Part shown: piece after piece, positions 48,377-60,436 of the stretch | Layout: the number at the start of each line of letters is the position of its first letter | Position numbering within the stretch: the stretch's first letter is position 1 | From: Eupeodes corollae | Taxonomy: Eukaryota > Arthropoda > Insecta > Diptera > Syrphidae | Direction: 5' to 3' | Length of the DNA stretch: 64,000 nucleotides | Assembly (NCBI RefSeq): GCF_945859685.1 | Contig: NC_079149.1 | Location: 62,266,991 to 62,330,990, forward strand | Program-made: the position numbers and the translations under genes | The notes under the pieces: model-generated | Told to the model about the DNA's origin: nothing | Seen by the model: only the letters and a program-made list of their open reading frames with translations | Database searches by the model: none

Positions 48377-48844
48377 TAGTCAACACTTAGCAAGTACTAG
48401 AAATACTATGAATACTAAAGTCAAAATGAGAAGTGCATGCCTTCATAGTGATTTTGTGTTTAGGTACGAATACTGGGGATTTTAGTTAAATAAATTATTT
48501 AGTTGCGGATTTTGTCCAATTGTTTTACGTCTCTGGGGATATTATCAAAATTGATTAAATTTGTTTGTGATTCTTTTTTTTTTGGGGATTCAATACGATA
48601 CCCAATGTTAACCCATTAAAAAAAAAAAAACAAATTTAGAAATCTCGATGAAGTTTTCACGTTACCAAACAGACTTCTTTCTGTGGTGTGTTCCTACATC
48701 TGTTTTTAACATCCCTGTTTTGAGTTTGACATTTGTTTATCTTCGTGTGTAGAGTAGAAGTTGAATTTTAAGATTGTTACAGATTCTTGTTATTTTTATT
48801 TTAATAAAACTAAAGTTATATAGGTTCTAGTCTTTTTATCAATC
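48377..48844 (+). promoter_or_regulatory. Upstream region of Mpp10
   Basis: The space between the MITE and the Mpp10 ATG must hold the promoter and 5' UTR. No clear TATA element is seen. Three GGGGAT motifs lie at about 48475-48590. Confidence 0.3.
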
Positions 48845-50888
48845 ATGCCGGCTATTAGTTCAACTCCTCCAGAAAACATATCGTTTAAAACTTTATCCAA
48901 AAATCTAAAAGCAGTAACTAAAAACCCCGAAGATTTCTTAAGGTAAATAACTTTGTAACCTCCCCCATTTGACACGTGCGTTTGTAAATACAACAATTGT
49001 TTCCCATTTCAGAGCACAACATCTTACATCTGAAAAAATCCGCAAACTTCTCCAACACACTTATGATTTTACTACTGCAAAACATTCATCAAACAAAAAT
49101 GCCACTGATTTCCTGCCAGAGCTTGTAGTGGATGATTTGGACGCAGAACAGATCTGGCAACTTGTAGAATTGAGAAACAATGTCGTTTTCCCTCAATTTC
49201 TTGAAAATGCATCTAAGATTCTGTCCCTTAAAGAAGACAGAATCCAAATCAACTATGTGTCCAACGGCGAGGAAGCCGAGGACTATGGCAGCGAAGAGGA
49301 ACAAGACAATCCCGACGGAGACTCAGATTTGGACAAATCTAACGAGTCCGAATTTGGGGAGGAGGAGCCTAGGCAGAGTAAAAATAAAACCGAAAAGAAA
49401 GTTCGAAAAAATGGAAAACCATCAATTGTTGATGATAAATTCTTTAAGCTTAGTGAAATGGAAGCGTTTTTAAAGGAAGAGGATGAAAAGGAGCTAAACA
49501 AACATAACAGCAACAAAGTGAAGGACGATTTCAGCATAAATATGTTCGATAAAGGCCTAGAAAGTGAAGAAGATGAAGAAAATGTTTGCTACAAGGACTT
49601 TTTTGATGAACAAGATACATCAGATAGACAACTATCTGAGGACAATGATGAAAACAGTGATAACTCTGAAGAAGACGACGATGAAATCGATGGAAAGTCT
49701 AACAACGATGAAACTGAAGAATTGGATGAAAAGGATCACAACAATGAAGCAGAAGAAAGCGATTCGAATGAAAGTCATATTTCAGAAAATGAAGAATTTG
49801 ATAATAGTGTCTCAGAAACAAACAAAGAAAAGCTGGTAAAGTCGTCATTTGAAGACCGTCAAGAACGCCTTAACCAGCGCATTCGAGATTATGAACAGGA
49901 AATTCTGGGAGAAAAACCCTGGCAGTTAAAGGGAGAAATTAATGCCACAAATCGACCTCAAAATTCTTTGCTGGAAGAAATTCTAGAATTCGAAGCGACA
50001 AGCAGACCTGCTCCCATTATCACCGAAGAAACTACCCTACGATTAGAGGATATAGTTCGTCAAAGGATCAAAGACCAGGTTTGGGATGATGTTGAGCTCA
50101 AAATCAAACCTTTGAACACACCTCAGGAATACCGAAAGCAATTGGTTTTGGACCAAGAAAAAAGTAAAGAATCGTTAGCTCACATTTATGAGAAACAATA
50201 CCAAAACGAAATTGAAAAACTTGATCCAAATGCTGCGGAAGCAAGAGAAGAAGAAGAACCTAAAGCACATACAGAAATAAAACAAATGATGAATTCACTC
50301 TTCATTAAGCTAGATGCCCTGTCTAACTTCCACTTCACACCGAAGCCGGTAGCACCAGAACCGAAGATCTTGACAAACACACCAGCTGTAAATATAGAAG
50401 AAGTTGCACCAGTTGCTGTTAGCAGTGCTAAGTTGCTTGCGCCAGAAGAAATTAGAAAACGCGCCAAGGGCGAAATTCTCGGCAGCAACGAACGCAACAA
50501 AACCGATAAGAATCGTGATAGGAGGCATAAAAAGCTCAAGCAAAAAGCCATACATAAAGCTCTGGAGGAGAAGAACATTCAAAAGCAGAAGTTAGGTATA
50601 AAGATTAGCAAGAAAGACGAGACAACTCAAATGACCAATCAATTAACAAAACGCAGAAACGTTGAAAAGGTAAGAAAAACAGACCACTACACGATAATTT
50701 CTTTCCTATACATTTTTCTAAACAACTTTTTTCTTCTTTAGATTTCTACTTCTCAAGACAATGGTACAATGAAATCCTCGAAGGCATTCTTTAACAAATT
50801 AAATGAAACAACGACTTTGCAAAAGAATAATAAAAAGAAGACGAAACCCGACACTTCTTCTCTTTCAGCAAAGAAACTTAAGTTGTAA
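48845..50888 (+). CDS. Mpp10: Mpp10, U3 snoRNP / SSU processome protein, three exons
   Basis: Mpp10 works with Imp3 and Imp4 in the nucleolus on early cleavage of the 18S rRNA precursor. Exons: 48845-48942, 49013-50669 and 50742-50888. Introns are 70 and 72 bases with GTAAAT..CAG and GTAAGA..TAG ends. The product is 633 residues, close to other animal Mpp10 proteins. Residues 1-33 come from exon 1 (MPAISSTPPENISFKTL). A helical N-terminal part follows with 'LDAEQIWQLVELRN'. A long Asp/Glu/Ser/Asn-rich stretch covers about 115-290, with 'CYKDFFDEQD' inside. The conserved Mpp10 core starts near 330: 'EKPWQLKGEINA', 'RPQNSLLEEILEFE', 'RPAPIITEETTLRLEDIV', 'VWDDVELK', 'EKSKESLAHIYEKQY'. The C-terminus is Lys/Arg-rich and fits a nucleolar signal. 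Reading straight through intron 2 would give a false C-terminus. Confidence 0.95.
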
Positions 50889-50951
50889 TTATTTAAATAG
50901 GTATATACAAAGGTTCATCATCTAACATTTGCTTGTACAAATATTTGTATT

Positions 50952-50957
50952 AATAAA
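50952..50957 (+). terminator. Polyadenylation signal of Mpp10
   Basis: AATAAA lies 64 bases after the TAA at 50886-50888. Confidence 0.6.
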
Positions 50958-52240
50958 AAGTTGTTAAAAGATTGAAAACTAATGAGATTTTGTAAATTAT
51001 TCTTTAGTTTAACAAATTATGTATTTTTTTATACAGGATTGTTTGGTTGTCTAATTCAGCAGTTCCTAACTACCGACTTATGTATTTGGCATATTTTGTT
51101 TTTGGTTTATTTTAAAAGCTGTGAAAAGTGAATTGAAATCACTTTTCAATTTCACGTGAAATGAAATTGCATGTTCTTCAATTCGATCGATTTCGAAAAC
51201 TTCGAACTGTCAGAACTGAAGGATCATTCATTTTTATTTTGTTTCTGAAGTAAAATTGTTGCTGTTGTGAAGATGGATGCAATATTATTGGTAATTTTAA
51301 GTGAAAAAAGAAAGCAGAATTCAAGAGAAAAAATAAGAAGACGAATTTTGCGAGACAAATGAAATATATTCGATTTGCCTCCAACAATGTTAGTGTGTGT
51401 AAATTATGTAGAATTGATAAATAAAGTAAATTCTTGATTTTCTCCTTTAATGATAATTTTAGATTAAGCAAAGACGCTTTATTATGTTCTTAGGGAAATC
51501 GTACCTTTTATAACACCTTCATCTTTATAACACCTTCATCCTTTAATTCAAAAACTGATTTGAGTACGTTAAAAAAATGGAACAAACCAAAATACAGAAC
51601 GTTAATTTGCATGTTCGAAAATCCAATTCACATTAACGAATTGTGGAACACCTAAATTCACTTTCGCAAAGTGTATTCACAAGTAATGAAATGCAGATCA
51701 TGGGCAATTTAATTGAAAGCCGTGTAGCTCAAGAACGCTTATGACCATTTTGCTGAACATTAGTGGAAATGTAGATAAGAACCAGGAGACGCACATAAGA
51801 TACTTTTCAGACCGTTGGACCTCGTGCCCGTGTCACGTTACATCGTCAAAATTGAAAATTTGATTTTAGAAAAATTGATAATTATAAATTTTGTAAGAAA
51901 TCAATAATCAATAAATTTGTATTCCTTTTGAATCATCATTAACAACTCAGCGACCAAAACGATTGAACCTTTTTCGACAAAGCCGTAATGCAAGAAGTAT
52001 ACGAAGTGTTGTAAATGAGAGGACAGAAGGAGAACAAGGAATTTCCCGTTAAGATTTGAATTAATGAAATCCATAATCTGACTATTGCTAGTGGCAAAAT
52101 TCAACTAGCTTTGTGAATGTAAAATTGCACTACAAAGCTAGGCAATCCAGAACTGTCATATAAATGACAAATACAAATATATATATATATCCTTTTTAAT
52201 TTTAGAATATAATTTCAACCTTTGTTTATATGTTTGTAAA

Positions 52241-52272
<32 letters not shown>

Positions 52273-52920
52273 TTTGAAAATATTGCCTAAAAATGTTTAA
52301 AATTGCAATTTTGAAGATATTAAAAACTCCAGAAATAAATTTTTTTTTTAAATCCAAAAACAGGTCGATTAGATAATTTAATAAACGTCCAATATTAGTT
52401 TTAAAACGCTATAAAAAATGTACCAATTAAGTCCCTGGAGACCCAACGTGAGACGTTGCGTTTTCGCAACATTAGCCGGAAATGGGTTAAAGACCATACA
52501 TTTTAAATTAAATTTTTTAACGTGATCAGTAGTGATTGATAGTTTGTTGTTTCCGTACCGTGAGTTGAAGAGCATTTTCATAAAGTGATGGACAAAATGG
52601 AAAGTTTTTGATTATGAAATTATAAGTGGTAAATAAAAAATAGCAAACTTTTGTACGTAACAGAACAAAAACAAATATATAAATAAAAAAAATGGGTGTA
52701 TAAAGAAGATGTTCCTTACATTTGTTATATTAAAAATTGTGGTGCTAAAATGAAAGTAAAAAAGATGGGTTGTGTGTAAAAGCGAAGAACTTCGTTGACC
52801 AATGTCCGTGTTGTCGGGAAAATGTGGTAGATGTCCTTCAGGTTTACATTTGATACCTATACAAAAATTGATTAATTGAAATAAAATAAGTTATAAGAAA
52901 ATGTGTTATTTAAAAATAAT
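50958..52920. other. Intergenic stretch with a T30 run
   Basis: No gene was recognised. An uninterrupted run of about 30 T lies at 52240-52269. Short frames at 51178-51471 and 51901-52104 have no motif. Confidence 0.4.
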
Positions 52921-52924
52921 CAAT

Positions 52925-53065
52925 CGCGAGGGGGGGCGCGTACGCGTCGCGTTCGCATGCGCTACCGTTCGACGTTGCGTCGCGTTCGCACGCGCTACAG
53001 TTCGACGTTGTGGCGGGCTGTGCGCGGTACCGCGCCACGCTGGTTGCACCGCATCGCTCCATGTA
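52925..53065. repeat. GC-rich islet with a 33-bp tandem repeat
   Basis: 52945-52977 and 52978-53010 are two 33-bp copies (starting CGTCGCGTTCGCA) that differ at two positions. The islet is rich in CpG and CGCG words and stands out sharply from the AT-rich surroundings. Frames across it are Arg/Cys-rich and do not look like a real protein. Confidence 0.75.
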
Positions 53066-53124
53066 ACGTCGTACGTTCAGATTCTTTTATACACTTTTTG
53101 GGAAAAAGCTCTGTTCATTCTTTA

Positions 53125-53360
53125 AAGGCTTAATTTCCAAACGTAATTTTAAAATTACACCAAAAAGTTCTTTTTTTTGGCGTTTTTTCCATTTTAGTAT
53201 TTTGGCTCTTTTTCCAAAAGTTTGGTGTAATTTCCACAGTTTTTGGCTTATTTTCCTTTTTGTTTTTGGGCGCTTTTTCCTATTTTTTACTCCAAAATTG
53301 TTCGGTTTTTTTTCCAAAACAGTTTTGGGCGTAATTTCCTATGGCGTAATTTCAGGGAGC
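53125..53360. repeat. Irregular array of GGCGTAATTTCC-like words
   Basis: Short related words recur every 25-50 bases: TTAATTTCC, TTTGGCG..TTTTTCC, GGTGTAATTTCC, TGGCTTATTTTCC, GGGCGCTTTTTCC, GGGCGTAATTTCC and GGCGTAATTTCA. All are on the same strand, which suggests a decayed tandem array. Confidence 0.55.
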
Positions 53361-53609
53361 CATCAGAATCCCTTAACTACGTAGCCACTAGCTTTGTAAA
53401 TGCGACCATTTACTGCCTCTAAGGAGGAACAGGGTGCTTGTGGAATAAACTTCCAGTTATGAAGTACTACACGTTTCTTTTTATATTAAATCTAATACAT
53501 GTCATAATGTTGATTCAAATTTCCTGATTATTTGTTTTGAAATTCGAAATATATCTTATTCATTGTAAATTCATCATTTTGTTCATATTTTGTTTCCAAA
53601 AGTTCTGAT

Positions 53610-53985
53610 GGGTCTACAGATATTAAGCTCTTTTGGGAAGAGCTTGACAGAAATGTCCGGAATCACCACATGACATCGGAATCTGCTCTTTGGGAAATTG
53701 CTGGAATAATATTCCACAAGAAAAAATACAAAACATTAGTAAGAAGATTGCCCAGAATTGTAAACAAAATTATTGAATTTAAAGGAGGGTTTTTTGATGA
53801 AAACTCAATTTAGAGCTTTTATTGGTTTTTTAAATAAATAAGTTATGTTTAGTACAAAACTAGTTTATATTTTTAAATCTTTTACAACTAGACATGCTCT
53901 TCACTTTTTCCACGTATTAACTATTTCCTAAAACTTCAGTTTAGGGGTTAAAACTCGAGGTGGTCTCAAACTTTTGACCGGTATG
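53610..53985 (+). mobile_element. Tc1-like transposon, 3' end only
   Basis: The plus strand has the C-terminal part of a transposase ('LWEELDRNVRNH', 'VRRLPRIVNKIIEFKGG', with a frameshift near 53740). It is followed about 150 bases on by 'GGTCTCAAACTTTTGACCGG', the kind of terminal repeat known from Tc1 elements. The 5' part is missing. Confidence 0.7.
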
Positions 53986-55320
53986 TATGCCCAGGTAACT
54001 TTAGTTTTGCACATGTCTGTTTTTGACGTTAGCAGGCTCTATTGATTGAATTTTTTAATTTCTCTGTAGTTAAAAGTTGTAAATACAATTATTTGTTTTG
54101 TTTTATTAGTTATATATTTCAACACAACGCTGCTATATATGCAGCACACTCCAATTTTAAATGACTTATAACATTCAGCCATGGTCTATATTCCATAGCT
54201 TCATTGCTAACATGAACCTTGGTATTCTTGAGATATTTACAATAGGTACAATTCTATTTTGCAATCAAATACGAGTATATACTATAAGAAGAAATTCAAA
54301 TATTAACGACTGATTCAATCCCTCATAATCCCGCATGTGATCATGAGACATAGCCTATGGTTGGATTGTTGCTATTTGAATATTAATATAAAGCTAATGG
54401 TCCAAGAGTTGATTGTAAATGTTTTAAAGTATAACCTTAATTCAAAAATGGATATTAACATAATATATATCGAGCCCTTCCCGCAAATTTATTGTAAGCG
54501 CCAAAATTAATTTTATCGTAAACGACAAATCAAAAGCTTACTGCTGGTCCTTGAAACAACTTGTACCCATAGTCAGTATTGAAAATTAGTAATTATCCTT
54601 AAGTTAAGAAATAGCAACAGCCTCCAAGGTTCTATGTGTTATTAGCAAATTTTAATAATTAAGTTTTCTTTTTTATTGAAAATGTCGCTTACGATAAAAT
54701 GGCGGGAACGGCTCGATATGTTCTGGAAGAGTGGCAATAATAAGAAGTTAAGACGTTTAAGTGACTTTTCAGTGAGACCTCAACAACGAGACACAACCCA
54801 AATATGACGAAGACTTCGTAATTAAATATACGTAAGTATCACATTTCGTTTCAGAAGTGACTTTGAGTTTCACTGATTATTTTCGATTTTCTGAACTGAA
54901 TCTCTGAGAATCATATAAAAAACACAAAATGTGAAAAAGTTACCGTCATGTTTCTGATTGATTTCAAATAACTTTAGAACTTTCCAGCCATGATTTCAAA
55001 AAAAGTTTTTTTTTTTTTTCAAAATATTATTTTATTTAATAAAATATGCAGAGATTCGAAAGTAACTTAAAATAAGGCGTTGAAGGTGAACAAACATAGG
55101 GATACCGATTTGAAATTAACATAGTTGCCCTATTTAAAAAGAGATAAGGCAAGTGAGTATTGAAATTGGGTTTTTGTAATAACTGTTCCATTTTTAGGTT
55201 AATTTTCTCAATTTGTTTCGATTTTGTATGTTTTGTAATCCATATACAGTGAAGAACGTTACAATGAGAGAAATAGGGGTGCCTTAACAATTAGCACCAT
55301 CTCTCTTAAAAATAAAAAAA
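53986..55320. other. Intergenic, no gene seen
   Basis: Nothing recognised. 54475-54720 contains two 'ATCGAGCC'/'CGGCTCGATAT' words in inverted orientation, which may be ends of a small element. Confidence 0.4.
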
Positions 55321-55329
55321 GTTATGCTT

Positions 55330-55831
55330 ACACCATTCTTGGTTCGAGCTGGGCTCATTCAAATCCTTTGGGGATATACAAAAAAAACTGGACTTGTCCA
55401 TCTGTGAGGCATTGAGGAACATCATCTCTTCGGAAGAAGTCCTAAAGAAGTAAAATCACTTACCAGAAGACACCTAATACATAGAATCCATTTTGCCAAA
55501 AAACATATTCAAATGTTCTTTGGCAAAATGGTAGGTTCAGATAATGAACAAAAATTCTATGGTCCGACGAAAATAAAGTAAGTTTGGTAGGATCAGACGT
55601 TTAAAAGTTGGTTAGACGTCCAGAAAATGCTGCATATCAACTATAGAACGCAAACACAACCAAAGCAGTGAAGTACGGAGGTTTGATCATCAAAGTTTGT
55701 GGCTATTTTGCGTTGAACGGAGTAGGTCCAATTTTTCGGCACAGCATTTGTTCAGCATTATATTAGAGGAGATTATGCTTCGGGTATGAAAACCCTTTAA
55801 AGTGGAAGTTCATGCACGACAACAACTCGAA
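55330..55831 (+). mobile_element. Tc1-like transposase fragment, cut by a family F unit
   Basis: Plus-strand pieces: 'SLTRRHLIHRIHFAKKHI' near 55455, 'KFYGPTKIKLVGSD' near 55555, 'VRRPENAAYQL' near 55615 and 'AVKYGGLIIKVCGYFALNGV' near 55668. Coding similarity stops where the family F unit begins (about 55832). Confidence 0.72.
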
Positions 55832-57192
55832 GAAAAAAGAGGCTGGGTTGCGACCCACACTGATAACTTCCCATCTCGTCTGTCGATTTGGTTTGCTTAA
55901 AAAAGTTGTCATTTGAGTTATTCTTAAAAATTTTAAAACTTAAACAAAATTTGTCATTTAAAGAAATAGTTTAGTTTGAAAATCTAGTTTTCTTAAATAT
56001 ATTTTTATTCGAAAACAATTTTTTATCAATTTTAGTAGCATTTCTTAAATTTGTACAAATAGTTGAATGAAATTAATTCGAGAGATATCAAGAACCAAAC
56101 ATCGATTTTTACCAAATTTGAGTACTATTTCTTTTAATAAAATTGGGTGGCGCGACAGTCCGTTGAGAACCAAGGCCTAGTGACTTACAACTCTCAACCA
56201 TTCCTGTGTGCGAGTAATGTTGTCAGGAATGGAGGGGACCTACAGTTTATATGCCGATTCCGAACGGCTAATTTTGAGAAAGCACTTTTTCATGACAATA
56301 GTTACTCTTGGAGAATTTGTCAATTCCTCGCAAGAGGCAGTACCCGTGAAAAGACTTTAGATGGCATAGGCAGGGATCGAACCCAAGACCTCTGGCATGA
56401 CAGTCCAACGCACTAACCATCATGCCACGGGTACCACACTATTTCTTTTAGATTTTAAAAAAACTACTGAATATCGAAAACAGTTTTTTTTTTGTGAAAT
56501 GAAAAAAGTTTGAAACAATATTTTTAATTTTTGAAAAGTAATTCGATTTTTCTCAAAATTTTACCGAATGCTGAAAATAATATTTCTTATAAGATAAAAT
56601 ACGTTGAAAGCCATAATCTCAAATTTTTAAAAAGATATTTGAGTCGAAATTCAATTTTTACCAACCTTTGTTAAATTTTCTTTAAAGTTTTTATTTTTTG
56701 TTAAAAAAAACGGGTAATTTGAAGTTGAAGTAAGTTGAAACCAATATTTCGTATAAGATTCTTCTACTCATAAAAAAAACCGTTAGGATTTTTTCGAAAA
56801 ATATGCTTGTTTGGTATCACGTTACAATATATAATATAAAATTTAATTCAAGTCTCTAGCGTCATTGGTTCATGAGATATTAAGGGTTACCAAAATTGTA
56901 ACCTTTTTTAAACTGCTATGGTAAAAAAAACAACCACGAAATTTTCTTAAGAGTCCTTTCTGCATCTTTTTGCCTTATTATCTGTATAACAAAATTTATT
57001 TGAAGCCGATATCTCTTCTGGTTCTTGAGCTATGGACGACGAAAAGACGTCGCAAACGTACGTACACACGCACACACAAACATCTTTCTAAAAATCATTT
57101 ATTTTTACTCTAGGGACCTTGAAACGTCGAGAAATGTCATAATTTTCAATTCGACAAATCGGACCCATTACAATAACTTCCTATGGAAAGTT
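55832..57192 (-). repeat. Family F repeat unit containing a SINE
   Basis: Reverse orientation: it starts 'GAGGCTGGGTTGCGACCCAC' and ends near 57192 in 'TTCCTATGGAAAGTTAA'. It contains 'TCAAGTCTCTAGCG', 'TCTGTATAACAAAATTTATT' and the alternating CGTACGTACACACGC stretch, as in the other copies. A SINE at 56137-56437 splits it. Confidence 0.82.
56137..56437 (-). mobile_element. Full-length tRNA-derived SINE with exact 13-bp target duplication
   Basis: The minus strand starts 'GTGGTACCCGTGGCATGATG', with an A-box-like 'TGGCATGATGGTTAGTGCG' and a B box 'GGTTCGATCCC' 45 bases on. A body follows, then a 3' half shared with 36867-36990. The 3' end is short and A/T-rich. ACTATTTCTTTTA occurs on both sides (56124-56136 and 56438-56450), a perfect 13-bp duplication. 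Length 301 bp. Frames across it are not real genes. Confidence 0.9.
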
Positions 57193-59150
57193 AAAAAAAT
57201 TACTGTTAGTGAAAATATATATGGTAAGCATTAATTTTTTTAAAAGAATTTGAAATTTTGCGTAAACATTGCCATTTATGGTTTAAAAAACAATATCCCA
57301 CATCGATCATATTAATTTCATCATTTACTATAACTCCAAACCGAGGATTTGCGGTTTTGAATGCTCCAGGCACTCCACTATTAGTAACCTGTCCGGTTCG
57401 ATCTTGCTTTTAAATCTATTGGAAACTTGTGGGTCCTTGTAAAAAAATCTCTCGCTAATGAAAAATGACTTGTATGCTATGCTTAATGTTTAAAGAGAAA
57501 GGCTTTCATTTTTGATTTTTCCAAATTTTTAAGTTATAATTGGCCTTTTAGATTTTATTAAATTTGAATATCTTGAACTGAAATTATTACAAATTTAATG
57601 AAATCAAAACCAAAAATATCTATTTTTGTAAGATTGAAATTTACTCGAGTTTTTATTTAAAAGAACACTTTTGTTGAAGTTGCTAACACCGGTTAATTAA
57701 AATGTTGAGTTGGATCTTGAAAAATATGACACAAATAGGAAATAAAATAATAATAACAAATGAAATATTTGTATGACAAATTGATTGCTGATATAATTTA
57801 TTTGAAAATAAGTACTGCCCCAGTCCCCAGTTGAATCCTTTAAACTTGCAATAAATGTTTTAAGGAGAGAAATAATAATTCTCAATATCAAAGTACCTAC
57901 ATACGTATATTCAAATCCTCATAGAAGGAGAATACCCCAGGAAAAAAGGAATCATCAATACTACAAGGATTCTTCAGATATTTTCCTACGGAAAGCTAGC
58001 AGTTAACGACCCTGCTCGTTACAAGTTATACAAAAATCAAAAATTATAATGTCAAACAAATAAATCCACTCATTATTCATGTGTTTATAAACTCAAATTT
58101 TTTTAAAAATAAGAGCCTCCATATGCATCTTAAGATAAATGCAGCCCTGATATGTTTTGTTTTTATTTTAAGCTGCGAATTTTTACTTAAAGCATTCAAG
58201 AACAACTAGTTGCTATTGAATTTCGCTGGAACACTTGAGGAGCATGTTCGCATTGTTTTCATTCAATTGAAAAGTCCTGCAAATGACATGCACTGATGTC
58301 CAGCCAACATAAACTACATCATCAAGGCACAGTGTAGGGCAATGCATAAAATCGATATAAATGAACGTAAACGTACCTATGACGAACTCATCAAAAGTTT
58401 TAAATTGTGTGGTGGTTAAGTGGGGCACCCGCCATAATGGACAGAAATAACCGAGAGTGATTTTTGGTTATCATTATTTTGTTAACATAACCGCAACGAG
58501 GTGAAAATTTAAAGAACAATCAAACGAGCTACGAACTATGTACAACTTAATTCTTAATCGCTTGTTTTTTCTATTTCAAAAACTGTTCTTAAATCTCCCT
58601 CACTATGTCCACTGAAGTTATTCCCAAATAAAAACGTTAATTTAACAAGTTTTTCGATTAAACATTAAAGTGTTATAGTTTGACACTTTAAATGACTGAC
58701 GAAATTCAATTTATCTTGACTTGAAAAAGCTTTTCTGTGTTATTCCACAATATGAACTCTATGAACAAAAATAATTTATTTTCCTCTGCAGGTTTATGTA
58801 TATTTATTATCACTACGCAATGAAATATATGGAATGAAGTTTTTGAGGGAGCTCATTTAGACCAGTGCAATTGAGGGAGACGAATTCTCAAAACTATTGT
58901 GAGTTAACGAGAAGAATATGTTAACTAAAACATAAGCTAAAGCAAAATTATGCTTACGAAGATGGAAAACTTTCCACATGGTTGCATTGGAATTTAGTGC
59001 AAAGTTATTTCAATAAATTCTTTAAGTTTGCCCCTTAAGTTCTGCCCAACAATAATTCTTAAGTCATGTTATGTTATATCAAAGAATTCCATTGCATGTA
59101 CCTTATGCTCTTGGGAAAATCTCAAATTTTGTAGAAATTCAAATTATGCA
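57193..59150. other. Intergenic, no gene seen
   Basis: AT-rich; a 71-codon frame at 58213-58428 (minus) has no motif. Confidence 0.4.
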
Positions 59151-59159
59151 GGGTGTTTC

Positions 59160-60235
59160 TAATTTAATTAAAAAACTAATAACCCACAGCCGAAGATTTT
59201 AACCTGTACTAAAACCTGAGTAATGTAAAGTTATTATCAAAGTTTTTAAAAATATAACTATTGATAACTGCGAAAAATTGGTAAACACAATAATATATTC
59301 AAGGTACAAAGCCATTCCACAAAAATGCTATAGAAATAGTCTAAAGGAGTTAAATCGCACGATCTAGGCGTCCGAACGTAAAATAATAGGTTCACCGAAC
59401 TCGCCTCTAAATTAGTCCATTGTTGCGCGTGCTGTGTGGCACCGTCTTGTTGAAACCCACATGGCATGCTAGTCAAGCTCTTTCATTTTGGGCAGAAAAA
59501 GTTAGATATCATCTCACGGTAGCGCTCACCATTACGTTACGATTCGCACCAGCCCATAAACCGCACTAAACTGTAACTTTTTCTGGATGCATCGGTAGCT
59601 CATGCAATCCTTGTGGCTGTATTTCACTCCAAAATCGAAAATTCTGCTAATTTACGTACCCATTGAGCCAAAAATGATCTTCGTCGCTGAACACAATTTT
59701 TCGGTAAGAAAATGGATCTTTGGCCAACTTTCCAGGAGCCCATTCTCCAAAAATTTTAAGTTGCAGTAGGTCGTTCGGCTTCAATTCTTCCGCCAGCTGT
59801 ATTTTGGAAGGCATCACACCTAAATCCTTCCGGAAATTTTTTCAAGTTGTTAAGTAACAGAGGCCCAATTGCTGCGAACGGCTAGGAATCGATAATTGAT
59901 GGTCATCATTAACACTGGTTGATACAGCTGCGATATTTCCGTCAGTTCGCACTCTACTTAATAGCCGGGATAGCCGCTTCAGTGGGAAAATTGAACTGAC
60001 TATAAAATGGAAGAAGCGTGCGATGAACTTTCATAACAAGCCGTTGTTCGTTTGTACGACGATTTATGGTTAAATTATAAACTAAACTAAAGATGTTTGA
60101 CAGTGCAACAAAACACGAATCGTGTGTCAGCTGTTGCCAAAAAGATAGTAGAGCGAGCAACAGCCTAGTCACTGATAAAGTTTCGGTTCCCATCGATCAC
60201 CGAAATCAAGCATCAGTGAGCGTGGTTTAGTAGAC
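59160..60235 (-). mobile_element. Mariner-like (IS630-Tc1 superfamily) transposon remnant
   Basis: Minus-strand pieces: 60193-59954 (TNEQRLV, RTLLPFYSQFNFPTEAA), then 'VRTDGNIAAVSTSVND', 'SIPRRSQQLG' and 'GEWAPGKLAKDPFSYRKI'. These are followed by 'FSDEDHFWLNGYV', 'PMHPEKVTV', 'CGFQQDGATQHAQQ' and 'RSCDLTPLDYF'. The order is that of mariner/Tc3-like transposases common in insects. Stops in YVN* and TV* and frame changes show it is dead. Terminal repeats were not resolved. Confidence 0.8.
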
Positions 60236-60436
60236 AGATGGGGGACCGTCTAGAACAAGCGCGTGCTGTTGTCATGTGTTCTTTCTGCCTGTTATTCTTC
60301 CTCTTCTGTCCTTCTGTCTTGTATTAATGTATTGTGTTGTTATCACCTTACATAGTCAAGTCGCTCAAGGTGCTGTGTTCTCTATACTCTGTACATTTAT
60401 GTGCTGAGTAGTGTGAAATGTAATGTAATGTAAAAT

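Noticed and set aside
50670..50741. Read-through of Mpp10 into intron 2 (C-terminus ...FLYIFLNNFFLL)
   Set aside because: GTAAGA and TTTAG signals flank a 72-base intron, and exon 3 continues the Lys-rich tail.
52901..53133. Arg/Cys-rich open frames over the GC-rich islet
   Set aside because: They arise from CG-rich tandem repeats and have no family match or splice context.
56147..56416. 89-codon open frame on the plus strand
   Set aside because: It is the antisense of a tRNA-derived SINE.
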